From positions 1 through 37,362 of the forward strand of contig REDV01000063.1 in the NCBI GenBank assembly GCA_007695365.1: DNA of 37,362 nucleotides. Reading direction: 5' to 3'. Made by a program: the position numbers and the translations under genes. The notes below the pieces were generated by a model. It saw nothing but the letters and a program-made list of their open reading frames with translations, ran no database searches and was not told the origin of the DNA. Positions 23,297 to 31,866 of the stretch are shown here, one piece after another; within the stretch, counting starts at the first letter, position 1; every line of letters starts with the position of its first letter. The DNA comes from Cryomorphaceae bacterium. Lineage in GTDB: Bacteria; Bacteroidota; Bacteroidia; Flavobacteriales_D; SKUL01.

Positions 23297-26200
23297 CAGC
23301 GGATAAGGGTTACATCACCGGCCTGCTGTATCTGACGGCCATCTGAGAAACGCGCCCGCACCTTCCAGACGTACACGTCCTGCTTGCAGAGCTTGTCCTT
23401 GTAATAACCGTCCCAGCCGCGGTTCACCTCACGGCTTTCGAAAATCATTTCGCCCCAGCGGTTGTAAATCATCAACTGATATTCTTCAACCCCTTCTGTG
23501 AGCGGAAAGAAAATATCGTTGTTGTACAGATTGTCGCTCAGGTCGAAGTAACCACCCGAAGACCCGGCAGACGAAGGAGTGAACGCGTTCGGAAACACGA
23601 TGGATCCGGCGCCTTCAGCCACAATGGGATTGGTAAGCCTGAAGGTGTCTGCGCAGAGGTACTCGTTGGTGGCAATAAGCGTTACCCAGTATGAACCCAC
23701 CTCACCGTACATGTACTGCGGGTTTTCCTCGGTTGAATAGGTGCCGTCGCCAAAATCCCACAGGTAATCGGTGGCATTTTGCGACAGGTTGAAGAAGTTC
23801 ACCGGATTATTGGGAATAACCACATTGAGGGGGTTGGCCGCAAAAAAGGCAATGGCCTGGGGATACACTTCTATGATGTCTTGCTTTATCATCACATCGG
23901 TTTCGCCATTGTATCCTGTTACGGTGAGGGTAACTGTATAGGTGCCCGGCTGGAAATAGGTATGCGTGGGATTCTCGGCAGCAGAAGCGGCTCCATCGCC
24001 AAACTCCCAATAGTATTGAACGCCAAACTCAGATTCATTGACAAACTGCACGGTTACGGGCTGACACCCGCTGTTCTCGCCTGAGAAATTGGCAACCGGC
24101 AACGGCACATCAATGATTACCTCCTGGGTAAACTGGTCGGCACACATACCATTATCAGCAGTAAGAGTAATGGTAAAATTCCCCCATGCACCGTAAGTGT
24201 GCGGGTCGGGGTTTTCGCCAAACGAAACATTGCCATCTCCCCATTCCCAGAAGTATACTGACTGGTCAGCTTCGCTGGTATTGGTTACAGCGAAGGTTGC
24301 ATCAGGGAAGGTTTGCTGACCCGGTGTTACCTCAAAACTGGCTTGGGGCTGCGGCAATACAGTGAGCACCTGAGAAATAGAATCCAAACAACCTGTAAAA
24401 CTTTGAGCCACCAGCATCACGTTGTAATACATGGTTTGATTGCTGAAATTGTGAAAAGTGTGCGTGGGGTTGTTCTGGTCTGAGAACCACTCGCCGTTCG
24501 AGTACCAGTTGTAGGTTGCTCCTCCTACCGACTGGTTGAAGAACGTAGCCTGCAGCGGACTGCAATCAATGGTATCCACAGAAAACAAAGCCACCAATTC
24601 AGGAAGGATATTCACAGGCAGGGTGCTCTGATTGGAACATCCGTACTCCGAAATACCGTGCAGGTTCACATTGAAGGTGAGCGACTGCCCGGTTTGGTTC
24701 TCGTAAACTTGCGCATGCTCAAACGCCGATTCATTGGAAGTTGCACCATTGCCGTAATCCCATGTATAGGTTTCCACACCTGTTGACAGGTTCTGGAATG
24801 TAACTTCAAAAGGAGCGCAATTGGACACCTCCGATATATCAAACTGAACCTGTGGCAAGGGGTAAACCGTTACTACCTGCTCATTGTTGGCCGAGCAGCC
24901 AAAACTGTTGAAAGCAGTGAGTGTAACCGTGTACTCGGCAACCTCCGTTCCGCTGTTGTGAAAGACGTAGTTGGGGCTCTGGCCACTACCCATGTTACCA
25001 TCGCCGAAATCCCACATAAACGAAGTTGCGCCCTGCGAGTTGTTCTGGAATCCTGTTTGATACGGTGTGCATCCACCCTCGCCTGTTGTAAAGGCAGCGG
25101 TTACCTCGGGGAATACCGTAACCTCCTGCGACCATTGTGCGCTGCAGCCAAATTCATTGGAGGCGATAAGCGAAATAGAATACGAAGCAGGACTCAACCC
25201 ACCGTTCTCATACACATGCGTATGCACCGAATCAGCAACCTGCGAAGTAGCTCCGTTGCCGTAGTTCCAGGAAAAGAAATCAGCGTTCTCTGAAAGGTTG
25301 ATAAGCTCCATCTCAAAAGGTCCGCATCCTGCAAGGGCGCCCGGCTGCACCATGGCAGTGGGCTGAGGATGTACGGTAACAGATTCTTCGAAAGTATCTG
25401 AACAGCCAAAGCCGTTTTGCGCGGTAAGAACCACATTAAAACTCACAGGTGCTCCACTTGTGTTTTGATAGGTGTGCGACGGAGACGCTGTGTTGCCTAT
25501 AAAGCCGTCGCCAAAATCCCAAATGAAAGATGAAGCTCCTACAGAAGTGTTCTCAAACTGCGCATTCAGCGGAGCACAGGCTGTTTCAATAGGGTTGAAG
25601 CCGGCGCTTACTTCGGGGAATACGTTCACCTGCTGGCTAACTGTAGCCTGACATCCGAAGTAGTTGGTGGCGGTGAGCTGAACTTCGTAATTGGCAATGG
25701 CAGAACCAACATTGCTAAAGATATGCGCATGAGCCGCGTCGCTAACCCCGGAGGTATTTCCGTCGCCGTAGTTCCAATGAAAGGAGTCGGCAAACTGCGA
25801 TTCATTTTCGAATTCTACTTCGAGCGGACCACAACCGTTAAGGGTGCTGAGCGACATCGCGGCCACAGGAATCGGATGAATGGTAATTTGCTGCGACGCA
25901 CTGCTTACGCAACCAAATCCGGAAGCCACTTCCAGGCTTACCTCATAGGTGATACTGTCGCCGGGAACCCCGTTAAAAACATGCTCAGGGCTCTGGTTGA
26001 AGTCCACAAAGCCATTTCCAAAATCCCAGCTAAAAGTGGCTCCTCCTACCGACTGATTGTTGAACGCAACGGCCGTCTGGGCACAAACACCTTCGGGCAT
26101 GTCAAAAGCGGCAATCACATCGGGATACACCTGCACCACCATTTCACTGGTGTGCGAGCAACCGTCGTTGGTCTGGGCCGACAAAGAAACCGTGTAGCTG

Positions 26201-28848
26201 GTTAAGGCCGATCCTGTATTGTGAAAAGTATGCTCTACAACAGGTTCTTCTGTGGTTACGACCGTACCATCGCCAAAATTCCAGGTGAAGGTATGTGCGT
26301 TTTGCGAAAGGTTGCTGAAGCTGATATCCAACGGGCCACACCCTGACTCCACATCGGCAGTAAATTGCGAAATCGGCGCTGGATTAACGAGCACATCGCT
26401 GTAGGCTGTGTCAATGCAACCAAAAGGCGATGTGGCGATAAGCTGTGCCTCAAAATTAATGGGTACATTGGTATTGTTGTGATAGGTGTGTGCCGGCGAC
26501 TGACCCGTAGCAACGTTTCCATCACCAAAACTCCAGTTGAGCTGAATGGCTCCCAAAACATTAGGGAACTGCACGGTGAGCGGGCTGCAACCCGAATCGG
26601 GCAGTGTATTGAACGAGAAATTTGGCTCAGGATAAGCCGTTACGGTTGCGTAGGCCGTATCGTGGCAGCCGCTGCTGGCAAAGGCTACGAGCTGAACCAG
26701 GAAGTTCTCTACAAAGAGCCCCTGATTCTGGTAGGTATGTACCGGACTGTCTTCATCAGAAAAGGGTGAGCCATCTCCAAAATCCCACTGATAGCCAATG
26801 GCGCCCTGCGAGTTATTGAAAAACTCAGCATCGAAAGGAGCGCAACCGGGCAGGCTGTTGGAGGTAAACTGGGCCACAGCTCCCGGGTAAACGGTAATGA
26901 TCACGGAAGCGGTATCGGTACAGCCAAATTCGGTAGATGCCACAAGCTGCACCTCAAAGTCAATGTTATCGGAAGTGAAATTCATGAAAGTATGCTGTGG
27001 CGACACATTGCTACTCAGCGCGCCATCGCCAAAAACCCAAGTGTAGGAAAACGCTCCTTGCGACTGGTTGGTGAACTCCACTGTGAGCGGGCCACAGCCT
27101 TCGGTGACACTTGCGGTAAACGCCGCTTCGGGCACCGGTTCAACCTCAATTTCAAAATCTTCACTGGCAGAGCAATGAGGTGTGGCAACATCAAGTGTGA
27201 TGTTATAGGTACCGATGGCATTAAACGTTGGGTTCACCACGGAGCCGGTCAGTATGCTATCGCCGTTGATGTCCCAGATCCATGAAACAATACTGTCGCC
27301 TGGTGCAGCAACCGACTGGTCCACAAAGGTAGCAGGCACTCCTACGCACACGTTTTCGGGTAAAAATCCAACCTGTGGGGTTTGATAGACAAAAACTTCA
27401 GTGTGGTCGGTGTTGGAACAGCCGTTTGCTGAAGTTACTGTAAGCGTTGCGAGATGCGCCCCGGGAGTAGTGATAGTCATAGCCGGAGGAGTTGGCAAGC
27501 TGCTCAACTGCCCCTCAGGCAGTATCCACTCCCATGAAGTGATATTGCCCGCAGTACCGCTTGAAAACTGCACCGTAAGTTCGTCGCAGGCCGCAGGGTT
27601 ATCTACATTAATAATGGGCGTGGGAGCAGGAAGCACCACAACCGGAAAAGTAGCTGTGTCGGCGCAGCTTCCTGCGGCTCCGTCAATGGTGGCTACCAGT
27701 TGCACGAGGTATGTGCCCGGGTTGTTGAATGTTCGGGTGATGTTACCGGAGCCGGTATTGATCCAGGGATTGGTGCCGAAGTGCCATGAAAAAGAATTGG
27801 CGTTGGCCGATGATTGATTGACAAATACCACAGACTGTCCGGCGCAAATGGTATCGGCACTGGCAGTAAAAGCTGCCTGGGCAGGCTCAACAATCTGCAC
27901 GGTAATTACCGCAGTATCCTGTCCGCAGTAATTGCTGTCAATCATCATAATCTCGTAAGTACCAAGTCCGGGGTAAGCGATGGTCTTGGGGAAGGTGGGT
28001 GGCCACGGTGTCCAGTCAATGATAGAGTCCTGACCGGTACCCCAGTAATCACCAAAGTTCCAGTACTCCTGGCGCTGGAAGATATTACCTTGAAACAAAC
28101 AGTTTCGCTCGGTGGTGTTCAGAAAAGTGAAAACGGTATCTGGATAGCACTGCACAAAGTTGGACGGCGTGATGGCGGCGTCGTCCAAATCCCAAATACG
28201 AATGGGGTTAAAGGTAGCCTGACTGGGCCCTCCCTGAATGGTGTTACAATAGTTCTCGGCGGTGAGTGTCACCACCGTTTCGCAATCTACGGTACCCTGC
28301 TCATACAAATGACTGATGGTTTGGTTCCAGTTGGTGTGGTCAAAAACCAATGGCGGACTGCCATCGCCAAAATTCCAGGTAAAAACAGTGGTTTCGGAGA
28401 CGTTGGTGCTCGAGTTGATAAAATCCATAACCTGAGGCGCACAGGCCTGGGTAAGCCCTCCTACCGGGATCTGGATAGAAGCACTGGTAGCCTCCTCCAT
28501 CACCACAACCCCCTGTACTTCGCAGCCTGAAGCAATCTCGGTAAAAGTTACCACGAAAGTATCAACCGTGGCGGTGTACAGGTGGGTTACCGAAGCGGGA
28601 GGCACCAACGATGCGCCGCTTTGCACAGGTGATCCATCGCCCCAATTCACCTCCCACTCACCGATGGCGGCGGGTGATTGAAGTGTAAGCGTATAGTTCC
28701 CTCCGTTGCAGGAATACCAGTAGGGATTTGCTACCGGAGTTCCATTAAAATCGTAAAATGTAGGGCATTGCGCACTGGTATTCAGCACGCTGAAAAGTAT
28801 CGCAACCAGGAGGAGTCCGCTAAACCGAAGTGTTTTCCACGTTTCCAT
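23296..28848 (-). CDS. Giant PKD-repeat surface protein with T9SS type B sorting domain
   Basis: The 1850-aa secreted protein has a signal peptide ending near NTSAQ. About 20 tandem PKD or PKD-like domains follow (core motifs such as WDFGDG and SPxHTY), each about 80-85 aa. A C-terminal gliding-motility-type (CHU_C, type B) domain occupies about the last 105 residues (VFPNAFTPSS, YNRWGEMIF, KQDVYVWKVRA). Type B proteins exit through T9SS with a PorP/SprF partner, encoded two genes downstream. The role is probably adhesion, gliding or surface-layer structure. Most domains carry one Cys near the start (GCxP) and one near the end (fGC), suggesting an internal disulfide each. The frame extends to a GTG at 28872; ATG 28848 gives the better signal peptide. 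No convincing promoter match was found upstream. Confidence 0.9.
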   Translation of the reverse strand: METWKTLRFSGLLLVAILFSVLNTSAQCPTFYDFNGTPVANPYWYSCNGGNYTLTLQSPAAIGEWEVNWGDGSPVQSGASLVPPASVTHLYTATVDTFVVTFTEIASGCEVQGVVVMEEATSASIQIPVGGLTQACAPQVMDFINSSTNVSETTVFTWNFGDGSPPLVFDHTNWNQTISHLYEQGTVDCETVVTLTAENYCNTIQGGPSQATFNPIRIWDLDDAAITPSNFVQCYPDTVFTFLNTTERNCLFQGNIFQRQEYWNFGDYWGTGQDSIIDWTPWPPTFPKTIAYPGLGTYEIMMIDSNYCGQDTAVITVQIVEPAQAAFTASADTICAGQSVVFVNQSSANANSFSWHFGTNPWINTGSGNITRTFNNPGTYLVQLVATIDGAAGSCADTATFPVVVLPAPTPIINVDNPAACDELTVQFSSGTAGNITSWEWILPEGQLSSLPTPPAMTITTPGAHLATLTVTSANGCSNTDHTEVFVYQTPQVGFLPENVCVGVPATFVDQSVAAPGDSIVSWIWDINGDSILTGSVVNPTFNAIGTYNITLDVATPHCSASEDFEIEVEPVPEAAFTASVTEGCGPLTVEFTNQSQGAFSYTWVFGDGALSSNVSPQHTFMNFTSDNIDFEVQLVASTEFGCTDTASVIITVYPGAVAQFTSNSLPGCAPFDAEFFNNSQGAIGYQWDFGDGSPFSDEDSPVHTYQNQGLFVENFLVQLVAFASSGCHDTAYATVTAYPEPNFSFNTLPDSGCSPLTVQFPNVLGAIQLNWSFGDGNVATGQSPAHTYHNNTNVPINFEAQLIATSPFGCIDTAYSDVLVNPAPISQFTADVESGCGPLDISFSNLSQNAHTFTWNFGDGTVVTTEEPVVEHTFHNTGSALTSYTVSLSAQTNDGCSHTSEMVVQVYPDVIAAFDMPEGVCAQTAVAFNNQSVGGATFSWDFGNGFVDFNQSPEHVFNGVPGDSITYEVSLEVASGFGCVSSASQQITIHPIPVAAMSLSTLNGCGPLEVEFENESQFADSFHWNYGDGNTSGVSDAAHAHIFSNVGSAIANYEVQLTATNYFGCQATVSQQVNVFPEVSAGFNPIETACAPLNAQFENTSVGASSFIWDFGDGFIGNTASPSHTYQNTSGAPVSFNVVLTAQNGFGCSDTFEESVTVHPQPTAMVQPGALAGCGPFEMELINLSENADFFSWNYGNGATSQVADSVHTHVYENGGLSPASYSISLIASNEFGCSAQWSQEVTVFPEVTAAFTTGEGGCTPYQTGFQNNSQGATSFMWDFGDGNMGSGQSPNYVFHNSGTEVAEYTVTLTAFNSFGCSANNEQVVTVYPLPQVQFDISEVSNCAPFEVTFQNLSTGVETYTWDYGNGATSNESAFEHAQVYENQTGQSLTFNVNLHGISEYGCSNQSTLPVNILPELVALFSVDTIDCSPLQATFFNQSVGGATYNWYSNGEWFSDQNNPTHTFHNFSNQTMYYNVMLVAQSFTGCLDSISQVLTVLPQPQASFEVTPGQQTFPDATFAVTNTSEADQSVYFWEWGDGNVSFGENPDPHTYGAWGNFTITLTADNGMCADQFTQEVIIDVPLPVANFSGENSGCQPVTVQFVNESEFGVQYYWEFGDGAASAAENPTHTYFQPGTYTVTLTVTGYNGETDVMIKQDIIEVYPQAIAFFAANPLNVVIPNNPVNFFNLSQNATDYLWDFGDGTYSTEENPQYMYGEVGSYWVTLIATNEYLCADTFRLTNPIVAEGAGSIVFPNAFTPSSAGSSGGYFDLSDNLYNNDIFFPLTEGVEEYQLMIYNRWGEMIFESREVNRGWDGYYKDKLCKQDVYVWKVRARFSDGRQIQQAGDVTLIR
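24336..25865 (-). repeat. Three two-domain PKD super-repeats inside the giant protein
   Basis: Approximate blocks 25865-25355, 25355-24850 and 24850-24336 each encode a pair of unlike PKD domains. The first of each pair has WNYGDG/WNYGNG/WDYGNG, then xTS and an (A/E)H(A/T)(H/Q)(V/I)(F/Y) motif, and ends FPEV or LPEL. The second has the ordinary WDFGDG or a relative with a ProP-type end (HPQP, YPLP, LPQP). The unit is about 505-515 bp (about 170 aa). Boundaries were set by eye. Confidence 0.65.
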
Positions 28849-28981
28849 GACCTTTTTTACGCGAGAGAGCACTCAAAAGGTTCGGTTTTTTGGCACTTTT
28901 TTCAGCAACCCCGCAACATGATGGGTGTATTCAACGCCAAATCAGCGGCAAAGCGAAAAACAACATGAAATGGAGGAGACA

Positions 28982-29566
28982 TCATGCACCTGCCTGCACG
29001 AGCCTCCGCGCTTCTGAGCGCAACACCCGAAGGGCATTTTCGTTGGGTGCTCTTCCTACTTCACTCAAAATGCTAAAAACAAGGCGGCTCATCTCAAGCC
29101 CCGTAGCTTTTGCTCCCATCTTTTCATGGGCAATGTTGAAGAGTTGAAGGGTTTCCTCCTTTGCCTGCACCACGTGTTTCCAGGCCTCGTCTGACACGTA
29201 AATCTGCTGACTGAGATTGTGGTCAAACTCTTCCCGCACGGCCTTGGCCAAATCGTTGCGCAAAAGATCTGCCGACATCCCGCCCTGGTGCATGCGCATA
29301 ATCAATGCGTCGGGGGTGATGCGCTCAAGGTACAACACCAAACGCTCGTAGGCCTGCGCCCTCAGTGCCAGCATGCCGTTGGAGCTGCCTCCTGCCTGCG
29401 CTACTACCGCACCGGATTTTGAATGTGCCGCCTTGAAAAGCGTGAGTTCCTTATCGAGCAAAGTAGCCCGGTGATTGAGGTATTCACGGTAGATAAATGC
29501 ACTACCCAATACTGCAATCAATACCGGAACGGCAGTGTATGAGAGGGTTTCGACGTACTCGAGCAT
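28982..29566 (-). CDS. Conserved Bacteroidota membrane-anchored protein of unknown function
   Basis: The 194-aa protein has one N-terminal helix (about residues 8-28), a short basic turn and a mostly helical soluble region, so it is probably cytoplasmic with a membrane anchor. It resembles a family of unknown function widespread in Bacteroidota (recalled, not searched), with conserved-looking segments such as LRAQAYERLVLYLERITP and SDEAWKHVVQAKEE. No catalytic motif is seen. It has its own strong promoter at 29584-29613 and is followed, on the same strand, by the PKD gene cluster after 133 nt. Confidence 0.7.
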   Translation of the reverse strand: MLEYVETLSYTAVPVLIAVLGSAFIYREYLNHRATLLDKELTLFKAAHSKSGAVVAQAGGSSNGMLALRAQAYERLVLYLERITPDALIMRMHQGGMSADLLRNDLAKAVREEFDHNLSQQIYVSDEAWKHVVQAKEETLQLFNIAHEKMGAKATGLEMSRLVFSILSEVGRAPNENALRVLRSEARRLVQAGA

Positions 29567-29583
29567 AGGTGTTGATTTTGGTT

Positions 29584-29613
29584 CAAAGATAGCACCACGC
29601 CTACAACGACCAA
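29584..29613 (-). promoter_or_regulatory. Full Bacteroidota promoter (TTG-N19-TATCTTTG)
   Basis: On the minus strand a TTG at 29613-29611 is followed by exactly 19 nt and then TATCTTTG at 29591-29584. This is the best match in the window to the housekeeping consensus TTG-N19-TAnnTTTG. The start codon of the downstream gene (29566) would follow a leader of about 10-13 nt. Confidence 0.75.
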
Positions 29614-29626
29614 CCGCGTAGAAATG

Positions 29627-31309
29627 TTATCCCGCGTTGTGTTTCCGCTCTGATTTTTCGCGCAGATCAGACTCATCCTCGCCGGTGAGGGTAGATTTGA
29701 GTCCGCTAAAAATCAAACGCCACCAGTAATTGAAGATGAATTTCTCCGGGTCGCGTTCAGCATACACTACGCCCTCCCGAACCCTTCCTTTAGAATCGGG
29801 GTTGGCAGACGGAACCAGGGTTTTATTGAGCAGACCCGCCAATGCCTTGCGAAAAATGTTCTGCCTGTCCTGATAATCGCGGTCCATGATTTTGATTTTG
29901 AGACCGTCATATTCAAAAAGCACGTCGCCAGTTCCTTCTTTGGCGTTGGCAGCAATGTTCCAGGCAAGTTGCCTCAACATACCTGATTCCATTCCAATGC
30001 GAGCCTGCGGCTCTAAGAGGGGGTTCAAATCGGCAAGCGCCATTGGGCCGAGCCTGCCACGCATGGTGAATCCGCCCCGAAGGTCGGTTAAATCGTAGCG
30101 AAAAGTTCCTGTAATCTGACCTTTACCCATCAACCTGCCGGAAACATCGATGTGGAGATGATGGTCATCTTCGAGCTTGGCCGGTAAATTGGTAGCATTG
30201 GTAATCAACGCGTTCAAGTTGTCAAAAAACAGGTAAGAAGTTCTTTCGGATTGATTGTCGGGCCGCTCGCGATAACCCGCCCTTCCGTCCTCCAACACTA
30301 CGGTGCGCAAATCCAATCCCAGCGGCAATTCGCTCAAAATCTCATGCACCATTTTGGGGTATACATAATGCCTGTCATCAACGTGTTTATCGCGGTAAAC
30401 CTCAACCCTGGGCGAAATAATTCTCACGGTATCCGCGTGCAATTCGCTGGTTCGGGCAAAGTGGCGCACATCCAGACCAAGTATCTCCAGACTACTGTTT
30501 TCGAGCATGATCCAATCTACTTCGTGCGCAAACTGATGCACGTATACAGACGGAGCCAGCTTGTTGATGTACTTCAACTTTTCAGCAACAAGTCGCGCTT
30601 CATCAGTATCAAATCTGATATTCAGGCTCCGAACTTTGGCGCGGTCCTCATCAACATGTACCTCCACACTTGCCGCATTACCCGAAATACGCTGCACATA
30701 AAACAATTCCTTGTCACTCAAAATCATATCTTTACTTAGAGCAAATTCATCTGCCTGCACATTGAGTTCCTGAATATCAAAGCGCACTGAATCCGTTTTG
30801 GGATCCATATTCACAAACGACGCGTCGAGCACCCGGAGATGCTTTACCGAGATTAGGTCGTAATCATTGTCGCGTTTTTCATCAGCAAGATAGACCTTCT
30901 CAGACTTTGCACGTGAAATTTTCAAGGTTGCATGCCCCGGACCAACCAGAGCGCTGTCAAGCACAATTTCATTCCGAAATATGAGATGAAGCCAATTGAA
31001 TCCGGTGATGACTGCGTACTCTACGTTCAGGTTAAAATCCCATTCACCGTCCGCCGGTGCCAGCGCTACTTCTCGCCACATGCGAACATCCTCCATGCGC
31101 AGATTGGTACCGCGAAAGTCGTAGTCAAGCCATAGGTTGCCAAACTCCACCTCGTGGTTTTTAAACTCGGCAGTGCGTGTAAGCAAGCCTTTCACAATGC
31201 GATTTGCATTGGCATTGAGGTAGGCATTGATGGCAAGGGGCAAGGCCCAATACACCGCTATGGCCGCAAAAAACAAGACCAGCAAACGAAATAACCACCT
31301 GTTTTTCAT
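29627..31309 (-). CDS. AsmA/DUF748-like envelope protein
   Basis: The 560-aa protein has one N-terminal transmembrane helix (about residues 5-27) followed by a long beta-rich region with the texture of AsmA/DUF748 proteins: repeated strands such as VKHLRVLDASF, VRSLNIRFDTDEA and RTVVLEDGRAGYRE, then GQITGTFRYDLTDLRGGFTMRG. Such proteins form grooves that carry lipids between membranes; that role is inferred here from fold and topology only. ATG 31309 is preferred over an in-frame start at 31327, because the helix follows it directly. A TAATTTAG sequence just upstream matches the -7 box at 5 of 6 positions. The C-terminal 25 residues are highly charged. Confidence 0.62.
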   Translation of the reverse strand: MKNRWLFRLLVLFFAAIAVYWALPLAINAYLNANANRIVKGLLTRTAEFKNHEVEFGNLWLDYDFRGTNLRMEDVRMWREVALAPADGEWDFNLNVEYAVITGFNWLHLIFRNEIVLDSALVGPGHATLKISRAKSEKVYLADEKRDNDYDLISVKHLRVLDASFVNMDPKTDSVRFDIQELNVQADEFALSKDMILSDKELFYVQRISGNAASVEVHVDEDRAKVRSLNIRFDTDEARLVAEKLKYINKLAPSVYVHQFAHEVDWIMLENSSLEILGLDVRHFARTSELHADTVRIISPRVEVYRDKHVDDRHYVYPKMVHEILSELPLGLDLRTVVLEDGRAGYRERPDNQSERTSYLFFDNLNALITNATNLPAKLEDDHHLHIDVSGRLMGKGQITGTFRYDLTDLRGGFTMRGRLGPMALADLNPLLEPQARIGMESGMLRQLAWNIAANAKEGTGDVLFEYDGLKIKIMDRDYQDRQNIFRKALAGLLNKTLVPSANPDSKGRVREGVVYAERDPEKFIFNYWWRLIFSGLKSTLTGEDESDLREKSERKHNAG

Positions 31310-31504
31310 CGTGCCTAAATTAAGCAAGATTGTTAAAGCAGCACCTTAAAAGCCAAATATATAAACGAACACGCCACCGAAACACGGCGAAGTGCGGAAC
31401 TCCGGATAAGTCGTGCGGCTGGTTATGTCGGTTTTCCACAATTTTGTTGTCTGTTACCCCTTTTTCGTTCACAAGTATTAAGACCCTGACCCCGAAAAGA
31501 ACCG

Positions 31505-31512
31505 TATCTTTG
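31505..31512 (+). promoter_or_regulatory. Bacteroidota -7 box for the mutL operon
   Basis: TATCTTTG is a perfect TAnnTTTG match ending 7 nt before ATG 31520, so the mRNA would begin within a few bases of the start codon. The remaining 195-nt divergent interval (31310-31504) shows no further clear element and no -33 TTG at normal spacing. Confidence 0.6.
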
Positions 31513-31519
31513 CGTTGCT

Positions 31520-31855
31520 ATGAAAGCCCCCAAATTACCGATGCTTTTTAAGGCCGGGCGTCAGGAGCCCCGCCGCTTTCGCTATGCGCCGCGCGTGTAC
31601 GACGAACGCAAAGAGCGATTGGAAAAACGCAAGAAAGAGATTGAGGAAGAATTGAAACTGGAAGAGAAAATAAAAACCGACCATCGCTACCAGAAATTAG
31701 AAGAAGACCGAAGCAGCTACCTGCGATTTGAGCGCCGCCGTCAAACCAGGCAATCCAACCTGAGGCTGGTGGTAATCCTTGTGGCCCTTCTGTTTGGAAC
31801 CTATTTGCTGCTCAGGCGGCTGGATATTCTGGGTAGCGCCGAAAAGCTTTTCTGA
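31520..31855 (+). CDS. Small charged coiled-coil membrane protein upstream of mutL
   Basis: The 111-aa protein has a basic N-terminus and a highly charged helical middle (ERLEKRKKEIEEELKLEEK, about residues 34-52, coiled-coil-like). A single transmembrane helix follows at about 82-98, with a short C-terminal tail. The topology is probably N-in. Its function is unknown; small proteins of this layout precede mutL in other Bacteroidota. The mutL start follows the stop after 11 nt, so the two are in one transcript. Confidence 0.75.
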   Translation: MKAPKLPMLFKAGRQEPRRFRYAPRVYDERKERLEKRKKEIEEELKLEEKIKTDHRYQKLEEDRSSYLRFERRRQTRQSNLRLVVILVALLFGTYLLLRRLDILGSAEKLF

Positions 31856-31866
31856 AGCCGAAGCCC

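Noticed and set aside
23296-28848. CRISPR-like or simple DNA tandem repeats in the giant gene
   Set aside because: The repeats are diverged protein domains of about 250 bp, not short identical repeats with spacers.
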